Origin: Gracilaria domingensis
Taxonomy: Eukaryota > Rhodophyta > Florideophyceae > Gracilariales > Gracilariaceae
Assembly: GCA_022539475.1 (NCBI GenBank)
Contig: VCMS01000005.1
Span: 186,001 to 250,000 of the forward strand
Reading direction: 5' to 3'
DNA length: 64,000 nt
Shown: one piece after another, positions 42,080-54,600 of the stretch
Position numbering within the stretch: position 1 is the first letter of the stretch
Layout: every line of letters starts with the position of its first letter
Made by a program: the position numbers and the translations under genes
Notes under the pieces: generated by a model
Database searches by the model: none
What the model saw: only the letters and a program-made list of their open reading frames with translations
What the model was told of the DNA's origin: nothing

Positions 42080-42927
42080 CTTTCGTGGAGGGCGGCCGAG
42101 ACGGAAATTTCCTGCTGCTAGTGAGGAGAATGCTTAGTTTCCCACCTTTGGTTGTAGGTGAGTACCGTTGGTGCAGTTAGTTCACTCCAGAAGTCCCAGG
42201 CGGAAACTTGCAACGCTTGTTACCAGTGCCCGGACGACGGCCGCGGAAACCGTTTACCATGCACCGCACGCGATGGGGGTCATTCACGTGGTCCACGCCA
42301 CCGTGTGCCATTTCAGCCCATACACGTAACGTGACGTGTCCTAGTTGCCAATTCACTTGAGAAATGGAAGGGTGCCACTGGTGCCAATTCACATTCTCTT
42401 CTTATTATGAGTCGGCGTAGCACACCAAACGTATATGGAGCTCCAGCTCATCTTGAGCATAATGTGCTCCTTCGCGTTGCGGACAGGAGGCATAAGCCGA
42501 CATTCATGGGCAATATCGATTCATCACAGTGGTTATTTCTTACGTCTCGAACAATTCCTTGATGATGCCCAAGGCGCTGACTACGTTCTGCCCTTGGAAG
42601 TGTGTGTTTGCCGCTGTCAGTCTTTCGTAGTTTCGTCAAATCTGTTGCGTTTTTGGTGACGACGACGAGCAGCCGCGACTTTGAGCATTTCACGGGATGT
42701 CTTGGACTCGAGAAATTTTGAATTAAAGAATCAAGGAGACACAAGTGGTAACGCAGTGCGCAGATATGGGAAATAAGCCGAAGAGGTTGTCGGACACGAC
42801 GCCTCAAAAGCATGATCATCTGCGTTTTGCATCTTTCATTTAAGTCACTCCTAAGTCTCGCGCTCAGTATCTTTTGTTCAGCTGTTGATTAAGCAGGCTT
42901 GCTACAGCTGATCAAGAGATGAACGAA
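42080..42927. other. Gap without recognised genes
   Basis: Between the 5' end of the ABCF gene (minus) and the 3' end of the protease gene (minus). Short frames at 42435-42659 (plus) and 42448-42819 (minus) show no known motif. Confidence 0.4.
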
Positions 42928-44047
42928 TTAGAGCTCCGTCCACCTATTATGGCTCCCTTCGTCAATGATTTCTTCAATCTGGTCCTTGAAGGCAGACAAG
43001 CGCACATACCACGGAATGCCACCTTTCTCAGCGCAGTCATAATAGGAGAAAGAGGTGACACCATATTGAATCAGCTCCCCATCTTCCCTGACAAAGAGAG
43101 GACCGCCCGAATCGCCCTCTGTACGCATGCAGTCAGCAGTGAAACAAGATATTGTTAGAACTAAACAATGATGGAAACTTTCAAAAGCTGAGTCGCTTTT
43201 GAAGCGGTTGAGGAAACTGATACTTACGGCAAGAGTCCGTTTTTCCTTTGTTGGGATATCCGACCGAAACTGCACACACAAGTAACCTCTCCTTCAGAAT
43301 GCTTTGATCAGCAAACTCGTCTTCATCCTTGCAATCCTCGAATGACCTAGAGATCACTCTGGTCTGCAGGGCGAAGTTCGGGAAATCCCCGTCCTGTCTT
43401 TTGACTCCATAACCGGCTACAATGACCTTTCTGTCAGCTTCTGGTTCGTCTCCCATGGTCACACTTTCATAATCTTCACCATCGATCTCGTTTTCCAACT
43501 CGACAACGGCGATATCGAATCCCGCTTCTTCTGTATTGTAGTATTTCTTCGGGATCCAAACGTTGTTGAAGTAGTATTCGTTAGCATTGTTTGGTGAAAA
43601 TTTTCTTTGTGCAATAAGAGCAAAAGAGTTCTCATAACTAAAAGTAGGACCGTCTTCGTAGAAGCAATGGGCGGCGGTCAAGATATGAGTCGAGTCTAGT
43701 ACAGACCCTGTACAAACTCCTGACGATCCACTGTCATCAGTCAGCTCGAGCTTAACCAAACGGCGAAGAACTTGTTTAGATGCCTTCTTTCCACCTACGA
43801 TACGAGGAAAGAACTTTGTGCCATTCACGTTTGCTCCGTTCACGTCCGTTCCGTTCACGTCTGTTCCATTAACGTCTGCCCCGTTCACTTCCGTTACGTT
43901 ATAGACTGTTTCATTAACTACAGTTCCGCCAACGACGGATCCGTTTACGTTTGTTCCGTTAGCGACTGTTCCATTGACATCTCCCTGAACAAGAGAAGCG
44001 CTTAAGGCGAAAAGGAACACCGCAACACTGTATGAAGCGCCACGCAT
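42928..44047 (-). CDS. Secreted trypsin-like (S1) serine protease with N-glycosylation-sequon repeat, two exons
   Basis: Exons (minus) 44047-43228 and 43118-42928; the 109-bp intron (gtaagt...acag) splits the codon before the catalytic Ser and joining gives CQGDSGGPLF. 336 aa. Residues 1-20 (MRGASYSVAVFLFALSASLV) are a signal peptide. About 22-83 is a run of V-N-G-T-like units (DVNGTDVNGTDVNGANVNGT), nearly every one an N-x-S/T sequon. RIVGGKKAS is the zymogen cleavage site. The triad is complete: TAAHC (His), DIAVVEL (Asp), GDSGG (Ser). As expected of the family, the protein would be activated by cleavage before IVGG. The heavily glycosylated prodomain suggests secretion to the wall or vacuole. 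An in-frame upstream ATG at 44170 is not preferred since it would bury the signal peptide. Confidence 0.9.
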
Positions 44048-45534
44048 TTTGATAGTATTCTCAACTGCTGAGGGCGAACTAAGAATACGGTTCAACATAT
44101 TAGGGTTCGTTCTTATGCAACAGTATGTAAAGTGGGAATTAGGTTTCATGACATCAGGCCTGTATGACATCCATTAGCGAGAGCAACCAACCATGAAAGA
44201 TGTTTACGGTGGTACATGGGGGATGCAATTATATTTTTGAGGGCCCCTCACATGCTGTGAAGCGAGAAACCAATGGCATGGTGGCAAGAATGTCGGATAT
44301 CTGCTATGGGACAGCTTTCGGTTAAACGCTTGACCCATGAAGTTCAGAGTTGATGAGCGTGGTCAGGGATTCGACAGGGTAAGTCCGAACACCCGCTTCC
44401 ATCGAGGGGCTGAGCTTGGCCTTTTTGTTGTCGTTGTTTGCAACTCTAGCTCCTGATAGAGAGGAACGGACTACACCAGCGGGAGAGGCCCGTAGGTCCA
44501 CTCAAGAGACCCTTGCAGTAAAACAATATGCGTGGGCCGGACGTAAAATCGCGATGAGCTTGCCGACGAGTTGTTCGATTTCAATGTATAGACCGTTTGA
44601 GGTTCGAAAGGGCGCTCGCTCGACGGAGCGCAAAAGAAAGAATCCGATCTGCTTCTTCAAGTACTTGGACATGACACAGTGAGCTGAAAAAAAAGAATGA
44701 AGAACGAACGAATGGCTTTCTTTCTGTGTCTGCAGGGACCCAGGCTGGAAACGAAGTAAAAGGCCAGCGAGAATGAGAACAGCAATTTCTTCCAGCACAA
44801 GGACGAAACAACCAGTGGCGTTTTATTTCTGTGGAACAAAGAAAGAGCCCTAAGAAGACGCAAGAAAAAGGCCTTGTCTGCCCGCCTAGCTTTCGCAAGG
44901 GCTATAGGAGATGGCCCAAAAGGATTTGGCCTTGCTGAAGAGAGAATTATCTAGACAATTCTTCGCCGTTAGTTTCGAGCTACAAAACGTAGGACAAAAG
45001 CATGATCATAGAAAACGTTTTTATGTCGAAGATGTAACCATCTTGAGCCTGCTTCGGCGTTTTGCCCTGAAACAACTGCGCAGTGATGACAGTGTACGTA
45101 GTTCGAATTACAAGTGTCAGGATTTCAGTGCATAAAGCCAGTACAGCCGGAACCGATCGGAAGAGGACGGGGATCCTCACGGATCGTGCGTGTGGTCATT
45201 CCCGTGTTTCGTGCATGGTAATCAAAAGCGTAGGTCTGAATATCAGCATAAAAGAAAAGACTTCGGGAAGGACCAGAAACAAGGGTAGAATGTTGAGGCT
45301 TTAAGCAATATCTCCCAACGACCCAAAAGGTCACGGCAGGACACAGAAGACAGTCGACTGCTTTAATAACAGTTAGTATCAATCAGGTAGAACGTTTGAC
45401 CTAGAGACTGCCTTCTCGCAAGAGAAAAGATGCAGACTTCCGGAACAGGCCAGGACCTCCCGAAAGAAGTCTGCCACACTCACTTCTTCTTTATTTTGGA
45501 CAGTAGTTTCTTATTCCTAAACTACAGTAGAGCC

Positions 45535-45963
45535 TCATAGGAGGCTCTCTCTCTTTAAAAAGGCCAAGAATTTCTGTGAATTATGTCTTATCAGGTACGG
45601 CACTGATGATTTGGCTTCTTGTGACTGTCCAGCCAAGAGCGATCGTCGAGACATGTTTAGATGTGGGCATCGCAGAACCACATGGTCGCAGCCTTTTTCA
45701 GCGTTTGTTCCACAGGAGCACCGCAGCGTTTTTTGGTTCAGATAAGAGACCACAGGATGAAATGATGGCACATGTTTTGTAAAGAATTGCGCCAGTGTCA
45801 CTTCAGCCTTCCGGGTTCCTCCATGTTCCTCAGAGAAATCAGAGCATTCTCGCAAGAAGGTAAAGGACTTTTTCCTGCTTGAGAGGAGAATCTTAGCGTC
45901 AAGCATATCCATCGGCACGAGGATTTGCTTGGAGACTGCTATGTTCAGACCTGCCACACTCAC
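45535..45963 (-). mobile_element. LINE (non-LTR retrotransposon) C-terminal remnant
   Basis: A 142-codon minus-strand frame ends with C-S-C-G-T-N-A-E-K-G-C-D-H-V-V-L-R-C-P, the Cys...His...Cys finger that follows the reverse-transcriptase region in LINE ORF2 proteins, then a basic tail. No reverse-transcriptase motif is present upstream, so this is a 5'-truncated or decayed fragment. It is not the same subfamily as the piece at 21253-21492: the finger spacing differs (C-x-C here, C-x2-C there). Confidence 0.45.
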
Positions 45964-46599
45964 ATTACGCTAATATCTTCACCTGACCTCCATATAGAGG
46001 ACTCCAATTTTTTCTGATTCTACAACCCTTGAAATGGGCCTATTTTCTTCCTTAATGCTGATCACATCTAAATGTGATTACATTCCTTTTGCAAGGGTAA
46101 GATATCATTTGTTCCTTCACGCCGTTTTGTTTTTATATCCCAAAAAAAAGGCCAACAGCATTAAGTCTAGTGACCAAGTCGGATCAAAAAGCGGTTCCGA
46201 TGGTGTAGGCTCCCTCTTTGCGCTTTGACAATTACAACTAATTTTCTGCACGACATACCAGTGTGCACTGCGCTCTGGAATTTCGAATCATTCATAACCG
46301 AGTCTTCTTTTGACACATGATATTTGCTCAAAAAGTTACTTCAATCTAGGTTTGCAATACTAGATCAAACGCAGTTCTCGTAAGATTTTCAACCAGAATG
46401 ATTCGATTTGGTTCGATTCAATGAATAGAAACCCATCTGTTATTTTCATGTCCATGTCGTGCGCTTGGCCAGAGAACTGAGTGCTGCCGTTCTGTCTTTT
46501 TGAAGGCAACCATCACACTTCTATATGTGAATCCCAAGGCATTGAAGTCTTGAAACTCAAGACTTGAATGAAACAATCACCAGCATTTTCTCGCCTTGT

Positions 46600-46646
46600 C
46601 TACTGCTTAATCAAGTCTATCATTGTTTTGTCATGTCTCTCTTTTC
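46600..46646 (-). repeat. Second copy of the LINE-tail sequence
   Basis: The stretch around taatcaagtctatcattgtt matches taattaaatctatcgttgtt near 21199 in about 17 of 20 bases, and the likeness continues into tttgtc and a pyrimidine-rich run. Its orientation relative to the 21.2-kb LINE piece is the same, so it may be the 3' tail of another truncated copy. Confidence 0.4.
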
Positions 46647-49179
46647 TTGTATGTTCCAAAACCTAGTTTTTATATGCCAAAGCATTATTTTGTCAAACAC
46701 CTGAGAAGTTTACATACCAAAATATGTTAGCACGCGATCTGCTAATGACCATAAACGTTCTACTTCCCTAGCTGAGTCTATTTGAGCTCAAAGTTTTTTT
46801 TACCAATTGTGATCTTGAGTTGTGCTCAGCTACAAAAGGGGAACATTTTTTGTTGTAGCAGATCACAACAGTTTGTAAACGTTTTTTTTTGTGTGGTTTA
46901 CCGTAGAGGAGAGCATGTCAAAGCCGCGCGGGGATGTTATCGTGATTCTTTGTGGCTTCCATCTGGAGCTCACAGCAACACACATTGGCAGAAAGAAGAA
47001 CTCTCCAGCTGCCTTTACTAGAAAATGATTTACTGTTGATCTGTTACTTTTTAGTTCTGATCTATGTCAAACAGGGCCGTATTTAGGACTACCTATTTTG
47101 CTAAATTATGGACATTGACTGACTACTCCGGCAAATCGAGTAGTCATTATCTTATTTATTGAATACTTTTTCGGCGGTCTGACTACTAGATTTGGAGCTT
47201 TTGTGACTATTTGACTATTCATTCCGCTATTTTGGTAGTCACAAATACGCCCCTCATTGATCAAAGGCAGAAGGCTTGAACTCTTTGTGCAATCGAAATT
47301 AAAACTGGTGCATAGAAGTGTTGGCTCTATCCAATAAAGGGTTGTAATAGGCCCCTATTACGGGGCGGTAATGGGTGCTAGATGTGCATTTTAATTGAAA
47401 AATAGCACTTAAAAATGCCGTCTTCTTCAAAAAGATCAATGTAAACGCCACTGGCGTTTGAGTGCCATTGAACTGCAATCCAATTAATTACGTTCTACCC
47501 CTGGTGCTTCTAGGGACCCCTTTTGCTGTCATTCACTAATTCTATATGAAAATATGTTCTAAAACAATGGAAGAACTAGTCAAGCTCGTAATACTTCACC
47601 ATTGTCTAGATATTTGGTCAATTACTGTGTATTGAAGTAGCTTCAAGAACGCAAGTTCTCCTAAGCTTAGATTTGTATCTATAAACAATGCTGGTTCTTT
47701 CCTTATGAAGAAACGAAATTATGGGAAGGCTCGCTCATGTCTTACGTTACGACTTTGTGATACGGGTGTTTAAATTTAATTCAAATTTTCGAGAAGAGAG
47801 AGGAAAATTGCCGTCTCATTAGAACTCTTTGAACTCTCGTTTTTGACGAATCTTCATGGAACTAATCTTTTTCTTACAGTTTCGAACTGTTTTCTCTGTA
47901 CCTGCTATGATGTTGATGAAAGAGGTGACCAAAATATGCAGAGGGAGAAGAAGAAGAGCCATTTGCAGCGTTAAAGGGCTGTTATCAACTAGTCAAAGAA
48001 TACTTGAGTTTGCAAAATGTGTCTTATATCTATTCTTTCATTTGTTCTTCCTCGCGGTGGGATTGCCTATTTCACATGCAGTATTGCAGTATGTTGCCCT
48101 TTACGAAATTTTGGTATTTCGAATGATACAAATCATATATTTATGTGGACATATGGTTTCAAGTTATGAATACAAATGCTATTTTGTATCATTTGTTTCT
48201 CATCCCTTGCAGTTTCTACAAATATTTTTATAAATCTACAATAATTGAATTTTTCAATCAAACTTATTGAACAAGGGTAAGGTCATAACTCATTTATATT
48301 CTTCAGAATATTTGCAGAGTGATCGATCTATTCCCATTATATACGATATAAATAAATAGTTGGTGCTTTTTGGAGCATTTGCACAACGTAAATAAGAACC
48401 TTTTCTTTTTCCCAATTTGGGACTCATAAACGAATTTTTGTTTTAGCAATACGAGAGCAAATATTTTGCAATGACTACACGTTCAAACTCTATTTCCGCC
48501 AATAGGGATACAAGAATGAACAAGACTATTTGAATATGCAACGGATCGAATAGAAAGGAAATCAAGTCGAACCGCGAGCTTTGGCTCCACATTTAACATG
48601 TTAATGTGATAGTAGATTGCAAAGGGTACATTTTAATTCAATCAAGTATCATACTTTAAACACTATTACTGAGATATATATAGCTTTAAACCAGCTCCTA
48701 TACTTGGAAAGCATTGAATGTAAATGGAAACCAATCAGTGGCCCACTGTTCTGACGAGTATTGGCAACGAAAGAGAAAAGTGTGACAAGCCAAAGTATTT
48801 GGCTCAACTTCCATTGGCTTGACATTGCCAAGCGCGCTTTCGGATGGAAAGGTTTCCCCTGACGTACATATAAGGGAGAAGTTGGAGCAACTTCTATCCC
48901 GTCGCATTTAACCACTTCCCTTTGTAGCGGGCTCCACGTAATTAGTTGTGGCGCAAATGGGGCGGATTGAAGGACTGAAGGTTGAAAACATGCAAAGAGG
49001 AGAACCGAAATGTCCGTAGCCATCGCTGCCTGGGGGCAGCCCGGGGAATTTGACTTATGGGACATCCTTCTCTTACGCTGAGAAAGTAATGCGAAAGACT
49101 ATCAGCAAAAAATGCGAGCAACAGTTATGTGTTTACGAACAGTTAATGAGCTTTCGGAACAGAGCGTACGAAAATAAAG

Positions 49180-49521
49180 TTAATGGGCTTTGGGCACAAT
49201 AGGGCGAATAAGTTCGGGACTGACATTTTCGTCGACGCTGCCATCATCATACCGCAAGTCATACGTATACTTCTTGCGGTCAAACACACCACCGCCTGTG
49301 TAAATCAACTTTGCGGCGATATTCTTTTCGGCGTAAAGCCCAACCTCATTTGAAAGCGGAGCTTCCCGAACATTTATAACATCACAAGCGAAATAGTTAC
49401 CCAGTCGATTTCCTTTCTTGACGGCTTCGACACGGGTGCCAAGTTCAATCTTGTTGCGGAAGGTTTTCTTGTAGCGGTCGCGGATTTTTCCTTTGAGGTT
49501 GTGGGAGTGAGCGTACGTCAT
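49180..49521 (-). CDS. Small Tudor-like domain protein
   Basis: 113 aa, ATG at 49521, TGA-free frame to a TAA-type stop at 49180. After a basic head (KGKIRDRYKKTFRNK) the protein is one small beta domain: IELGTRVEAVKKGNRLGNYF, A-C-D-V-I-N-V-R-E, then Y-D-L-R-Y-D-D-G-S-V-D-E-N-V-S-P-E-L-I-R-P-I. The last part is the Y-D-I/V-R-Y-D-D-G-x-x-E...L-I-R pattern of a widespread Tudor-like repeat of protists and algae, unlike the W-W/Y-Y type of the giant genes. No other domain is present. Function is unknown; binding to protein or nucleic acid is possible. It diverges from the DUF1995 gene. Confidence 0.65.
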   Translation of the reverse strand: MTYAHSHNLKGKIRDRYKKTFRNKIELGTRVEAVKKGNRLGNYFACDVINVREAPLSNEVGLYAEKNIAAKLIYTGGGVFDRKKYTYDLRYDDGSVDENVSPELIRPIVPKAH

Positions 49522-50471
49522 TTTCGAGCAAAGCGGAGAGTTGCTTGCGGGGATACGTGTGAGCTGTTGTGGTGAACGCGTTGTTCTATGCGTGATGAGG
49601 GAGGCGGAGCGGGCGAGATGGTTTTTATAGAGGCGGGCATGACAGAAACGGAGCTGAGAATTAAGTGCATTTTAGGTACACGTCAGTTCTGTAATGTGAC
49701 AGCGGCACCAATAGCTGCAGATAATTATGACAGCGCTTCACGGCAGAATCGAATTGGAGCACCGTTTCACATGTGCATATTATGTGCGCTACAGCGGTTT
49801 CTACGACAGGGAATCGCGTCCATGGTGTTCGTTCGTAGAACTTACAAGCGCATAACATAAGCTGTGCATCGAAACCTTATCCTTTCTGAGATCACTCATG
49901 GCTCGAACATTGCTTGTGGAAACATCTAGGCAACACACCAGTCTGGGCTTCGAGCCAAAAGTAGCAAAAGGGATGCAACACTACCAGTGTTTGCGACAAC
50001 TCTGCAACTCAATGCTCACAAAAGCGCACGTTTAGGTTAGTGACTCACGAAGGGACTATCTGCGAAGTGTCCTTTGGCTGTCAGATGCAGTGTTTGAATT
50101 TAAAAGTGGGTTCAGTTGTGTGTTACGCAAGCTCTGTACACGATCATCGTGGTGGTAAAGGGAGCGTTCGCTGGATGCCGTTGACGGTTAACTAGTTGAC
50201 CGAGTTGTTGAAAGTTAACTTCATCATCTTCCCTAAAGCAGTTGATCATAGTGATCGCGATGACAACAAGGCTTCACAAAAACATGACATGTTCATCACA
50301 TTATTGTCACCCTTGACGCATTCCTGAAAATCTTGTGAGAAGGGAGATTTTGAAATGCGGGAGTGAATGTTAGCCGCAGAAGCATCGTGTGGTCGACAGA
50401 CACGCGCATGAGGGTGATTCATTCCTCCGCGGTATCTACGATACGAGCATGAGCACGCATCGGTGTTGGCA
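49522..50471. other. Divergent gap between the small Tudor-like gene and the DUF1995 gene
   Basis: Both flanking genes read outward, so their promoters lie here. Open frames at 49588-49860 (plus) and 50246-50545 (minus) show no known motif. No TATA box was recognised. Confidence 0.4.
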
Positions 50472-51395
50472 ATGCACTCAAAAGAAGCAACATCCGCGCG
50501 GAGTACCATGCCTTCAAGCCAAGCTGTCACATTCATTCCTCTCATCGGTCTGAAAAGTGCTGTTCATGAAGTTGGTGGCATTCGAGTCGCTCGCCGCCGC
50601 CGTGCACCGCTTCAAGACCATTGCGTCTGGCGAACCCCAACATGTTGCGCCCCGCCCGCGACACTTTCTTTCCCGTTTTTCGATGATCAACGAGGGGCGC
50701 GAGGGTTGTACCGCGTGTCCTACGCCAAGGTGCTTTCTCAGTGCGTGAATGCATTGCAAGATGTTGTGCAAAACGGCGCAGACAACGGCTCAAACGCATT
50801 GAAGTTTACCATCGACTTCCCTCCAGACAAGTCTGAAGCTAGCACTGGAACGCTTGTTTCCAGGTTTGAAAACAACCTCAACTTCACAGAGAAGCTGCTT
50901 GCGGGATTGGGCGTTCCTTTGGATCAATGTGAACGCGTTGGCGGTGAGGTAAACATTTGTGACAACATCAATCCTCAGGGCGGTGGTGAGTATCTCACTG
51001 ACGATGAATGCATGGTGGGCTTTCGCACAAGGCAATGCGCGTCGCTTCAAGGACGGCCGCTAGTGGCGCTGTTCAACGCGGGGATGGACGGCAGCACGCT
51101 CAAGCAAGTGAAACCGCTGGACAAGGACGAGGAGGGGGTGGTGGTGCTGGTGAACTGCGGGCTGGACCGGCTGTCGTGGTTCGCCAAACGCGGCTTCGCC
51201 AAGTACATCGGCGAGTTTGCGGCGGCGTACTACCTCAAAGCGGTGGGCAGCGGGTGGCTGCTCAAGGCGGGCGCCTCGCCGTGGCGCACGCTGGCGCCGC
51301 TGGGCGGCGCGCTGCAGAGCATCGGCGAGGCCGAGCACAAGCCCAAGCTGGTCGACGTCGAGGCGCAGATCCGCTTCGCGCTCGCGCGCGCTTGA
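50472..51395 (+). CDS. DUF1995-family protein, probably plastid-targeted
   Basis: 307 aa from the ATG at 50472; a second in-frame ATG at 50508 (MPSSQAVTFIP) would give 295 aa. Residues 1-75 are Ser/Arg-rich without acidic residues in the middle (GGIRVARRRRAPLQ), fit for a transit peptide. The rest matches the DUF1995 layout: YRVSYAKVLSQCVNALQDVV, then A-L-K-F-T-I-D-F-P-P at its start, later GRPLVALFNAGMDG, V-V-L-V-N-C-G-L-D-R-L-S-W-F and LKAVGSGWLLKAGASPWRTL. Land-plant members include LPA3, a photosystem II assembly factor, but most members are uncharacterised. The 3' end is much more GC-rich than the 5' end. SMC5 follows 217 bp downstream on the same strand. Confidence 0.72.
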   Translation: MHSKEATSARSTMPSSQAVTFIPLIGLKSAVHEVGGIRVARRRRAPLQDHCVWRTPTCCAPPATLSFPFFDDQRGARGLYRVSYAKVLSQCVNALQDVVQNGADNGSNALKFTIDFPPDKSEASTGTLVSRFENNLNFTEKLLAGLGVPLDQCERVGGEVNICDNINPQGGGEYLTDDECMVGFRTRQCASLQGRPLVALFNAGMDGSTLKQVKPLDKDEEGVVVLVNCGLDRLSWFAKRGFAKYIGEFAAAYYLKAVGSGWLLKAGASPWRTLAPLGGALQSIGEAEHKPKLVDVEAQIRFALARA

Positions 51396-51612
51396 TCCGT
51401 CACGCTGCGCACCACGCGCACACGTGGCGGGAGGCGCTTGGCGCTCTCCTGCCGCGGCGCCACTCGGCTGGTGCGTTGCGCCGCGCGGCACTTCGCGCCA
51501 AAACGCTATCGCTGAACGCAACGCGTTCATGCGCCGCCCGTCGTAAACTTCCGGCGCACCTCGTGCGCTCAGCGCTACGCGCCCCGTCTTGAGAGTTCCG
51601 TCCGCTTCCGAC

Positions 51613-54600
51613 ATGGTTCGCAGCGCTTCTTTGCAGACCGCCCGTCCGCGGAAGAGCGCTGCCGATGACGAGCCCCATTTTGTTAGCAACGCTCATCCGC
51701 CGTATCCCATTCACCCGTTTCCCGGCTTTCGGCGCGGCAATTTGCTCCGCGTCGAGATGAAGAACTTTCTCACCTTCTCCGACACCACCATGCTGCCCGG
51801 ACCGCGCATGAATCTCATCATCGGTCCGAACGGGACAGGCAAATCCTCCGTGGCCAATGCAGTTTGCATTGTGTTTGGTGGTCATCCTAGACTGCTCGGC
51901 AGAAGCACTGATTTGGGTGGCTTTGTAAAGCATGGTACTCAGGAGGCCTGTGTCACAGCATTGATTTTTGATGACTCTATTCCGTCGGGGGTTCGTCAGG
52001 TGCGCAGAAAGTTTGACACAGACGGCAAGAACGAATTCTTTTTGGATGGCACCAGGTGCACCATGTCCAAAGTTTTGTCTGATGTTTGTCAACGTTACGA
52101 CATTCAGCTTGACAACCTTAGTCAGTTCATGCCACAGGAGAAGATTGCAGAGTTTGTCAATATGCAACCACACGAGTTGCTCGAAATTACCATTCGTGCG
52201 TTAGGCGGCACTGAAAAGTCCAATTTGTATCAGCGGTTGAAAACAGTCGATAAACAAATCTCAAGCGCCGATCAGGATCTTGCCTCTTTGCAGGAAAGGC
52301 TCGATACTCTTCGAGAGCAGCAAGAGGCCAACGCAGAAGAGGTGGCAGCATTTAAAGAGCAGCAGATGGTCAGAAAAAGACTGGAACTGTATCGTAGGTA
52401 CATGCTTTGTGCCGAGGAGGAGTATGCGAGGGAACGGTACGCTGCCATGTTGAAGGAAAGAAAGGAAATGGAGGCAGCTATTAACCAGCTCAAGCAACAA
52501 CTTAGTGACGCTTCTGCGGGGCCTATCAATGCCAAACGACAGATTCTTGACGCCGCAAGACAAACTCTCAAATCTGCGAAGGGAAAGTCTATGTCCCAAA
52601 CGGATCCTCTCAAGCAGCTCAATGAGGATGTGGAAAAAACTAATGCTGAGCTCCGTGCCAGGCAAAACGAATACAAGGACGTGGAACATCGCGCCGAACA
52701 GCTGAAGAAGGCCGTATCTTTGGCACAGACCAAGTACGAGCGAGCGGTGGAACAAAGGCAACAAATCGGCGACGTCAAGATTCCTTTACTGGACAGCAAG
52801 ATCAAGGAAATAGATGAAAAGAGATATGATGTGCGAAATGACATAACGCGTCTTCATGAGAAGAGTTTATCCTATGATAGAGAACGATCCAGCTCATCAA
52901 GGAATATAAAGATTGCAAATCATCAACTGCAAGAGATTGCTGACGTTCGGCACGCTCGCATCGATACTTTGTCGAGATGGAAACGGAAACCTCTTGATAA
53001 ATGTGCCGAAGTGGTGCAGAACTTGGTTCAGAAGCGTGTTTTTCAAGGTCATGTTTACGGTCCTGTAGGCGCAGAAATAGAAGTCCGCAACGAATATCAT
53101 GGTCGCATTTTGGAGCATCTCATGCGAGGAGACTTTTTCATAACAGCATTTGTCACAGAGACAATGCGAGATGCGAATGTATTGTTGGACGAGTGCCAAA
53201 AGGCCCTGGGATTCAGACCACATGTATTCACAGCCCCCACGACTGCTGATGACGAGCCAGACATGTATGCCATTCAACAACAAGTTCCTGCTCGACCTGT
53301 TGACGATACGCTGCGATCTATGGGAATCGTTGATGTAGTTAGCAATATTTACAGCGCTCCTGCTGCTGTACGGGCGGCTCTCAATGCGCAACTGAATCTT
53401 CACAATGTGCATGTGGGTATGGAGGGAGCTGCGACACAGCGTAGCATCGATGGATTGAAATGGGAGGATGGCGTAGTCGCTTGGTATACCCCTAAGGCAC
53501 GGATGGGTGTGATCAAGTCTCGATATGACAGGAATGTACGGAATCTCAGCATGGACAATTCGTTTGAAAATCAATCGGGCCGCTTCTTCGCGGAGAGTTT
53601 ATTTGCGCAAGAGCAAAAGAGACAGCACTTGATAAACCAGATCCGTGAAGAGGAGGGAAGAATGGAGAATGCTGGAAAGAAGGTGAAAGATATTATGGAA
53701 CGGATAAAGGAGCTCGAACAAGTGAAGCGCGATTTGGAGTCCGAAAGGAGGGAGAAAGAAAGAAGAAAGGCTGAAGCTAAGCGAATTGAAGACTTAGTTC
53801 GTGCGTTGGAGCGCCAAGTGAAACAAGCACAAGAACGTGCGGCAAACCATGACGTGAATCGTTTGAAGAAACGAGTGACGACACAGATGGGACAGTTGGA
53901 GGATGAGGTTGTAGACCTGGCGTTGCGTATGACGGCTGCGCTGGAACAACAAGTTGAGGCGGTTGGGCAATACGATGATGCCATGATCGATGTGGGATGT
54001 GCAGCCAGAGATTTGGCGAAGGAGCAGGAAAAGCATGAAAGCAGTGTACAGGAAATTGCGGCTCAGGAAGCTGCTTACAAGGATAAAAGAGCTGAAGAAA
54101 AGGCATGCAAAGCTGAGTACAAAAATAAGATGGAAAGAGCCAGGGGTGCCATAACAGAAGAGGATTGGGGAGAGCATGGAGAGGAACTCAATGCTCTACA
54201 CCAGATTGAGCCCGCTGAGTTAGAGGAGAAGATTGCTCAGATGGAAGGGCAAGCACAGGGGTTGGAAACGGGTGGCGATGGGATCATTCGGAGTTTTGAA
54301 GAGCGGCAAAAGAAGATTGAAAATTTGGAGAATGAGCTAGAGGATCGAAAACAGCGACACGGAGCACGGAGGGAACGAATGTTGAAGGAGAAGAAGGACT
54401 TCTTGTTATGGTTAGACAAAGGGGTGCAGAAGATGCGCACCAAATTCTCGTCGCTTTACCAAAGACTGGGCTGTTCTGGGGACTTGGAACTGGTGAACGG
54501 ACAGAGTGAGAAGCTGTCGGACCTGGCTCTGCAGATCCTGGTGTCGTACCGCGAGGACGTTGGACTGCGGGCTGTAAGCGCGAGCGCGAACAGTGGGGGA

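Larger units (their letters stand above)
44048..49179. other. 5-kb gene-poor region, increasingly AT-rich
   Basis: No convincing host gene. A LINE-type remnant lies at 45535-45963 and a second copy of the LINE-tail words near 46600-46646. From about 46000 to 48700 the sequence is clearly AT-rich with many short T and A runs, unlike the gene-bearing parts. Open frames such as 47856-48233 (plus) and 48649-49065 (minus) show no known motif. Confidence 0.5.

Noticed and set aside
43815-43985. Tandem repeat considered as a CRISPR-like array
   Set aside because: The units lack spacers, vary as codons do and lie in frame in a protease gene of a eukaryote.
46400-46430. ggttcgattc words suggesting a tRNA B box
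   Set aside because: No matching A box or cloverleaf could be built around it; no tRNA was found elsewhere either.
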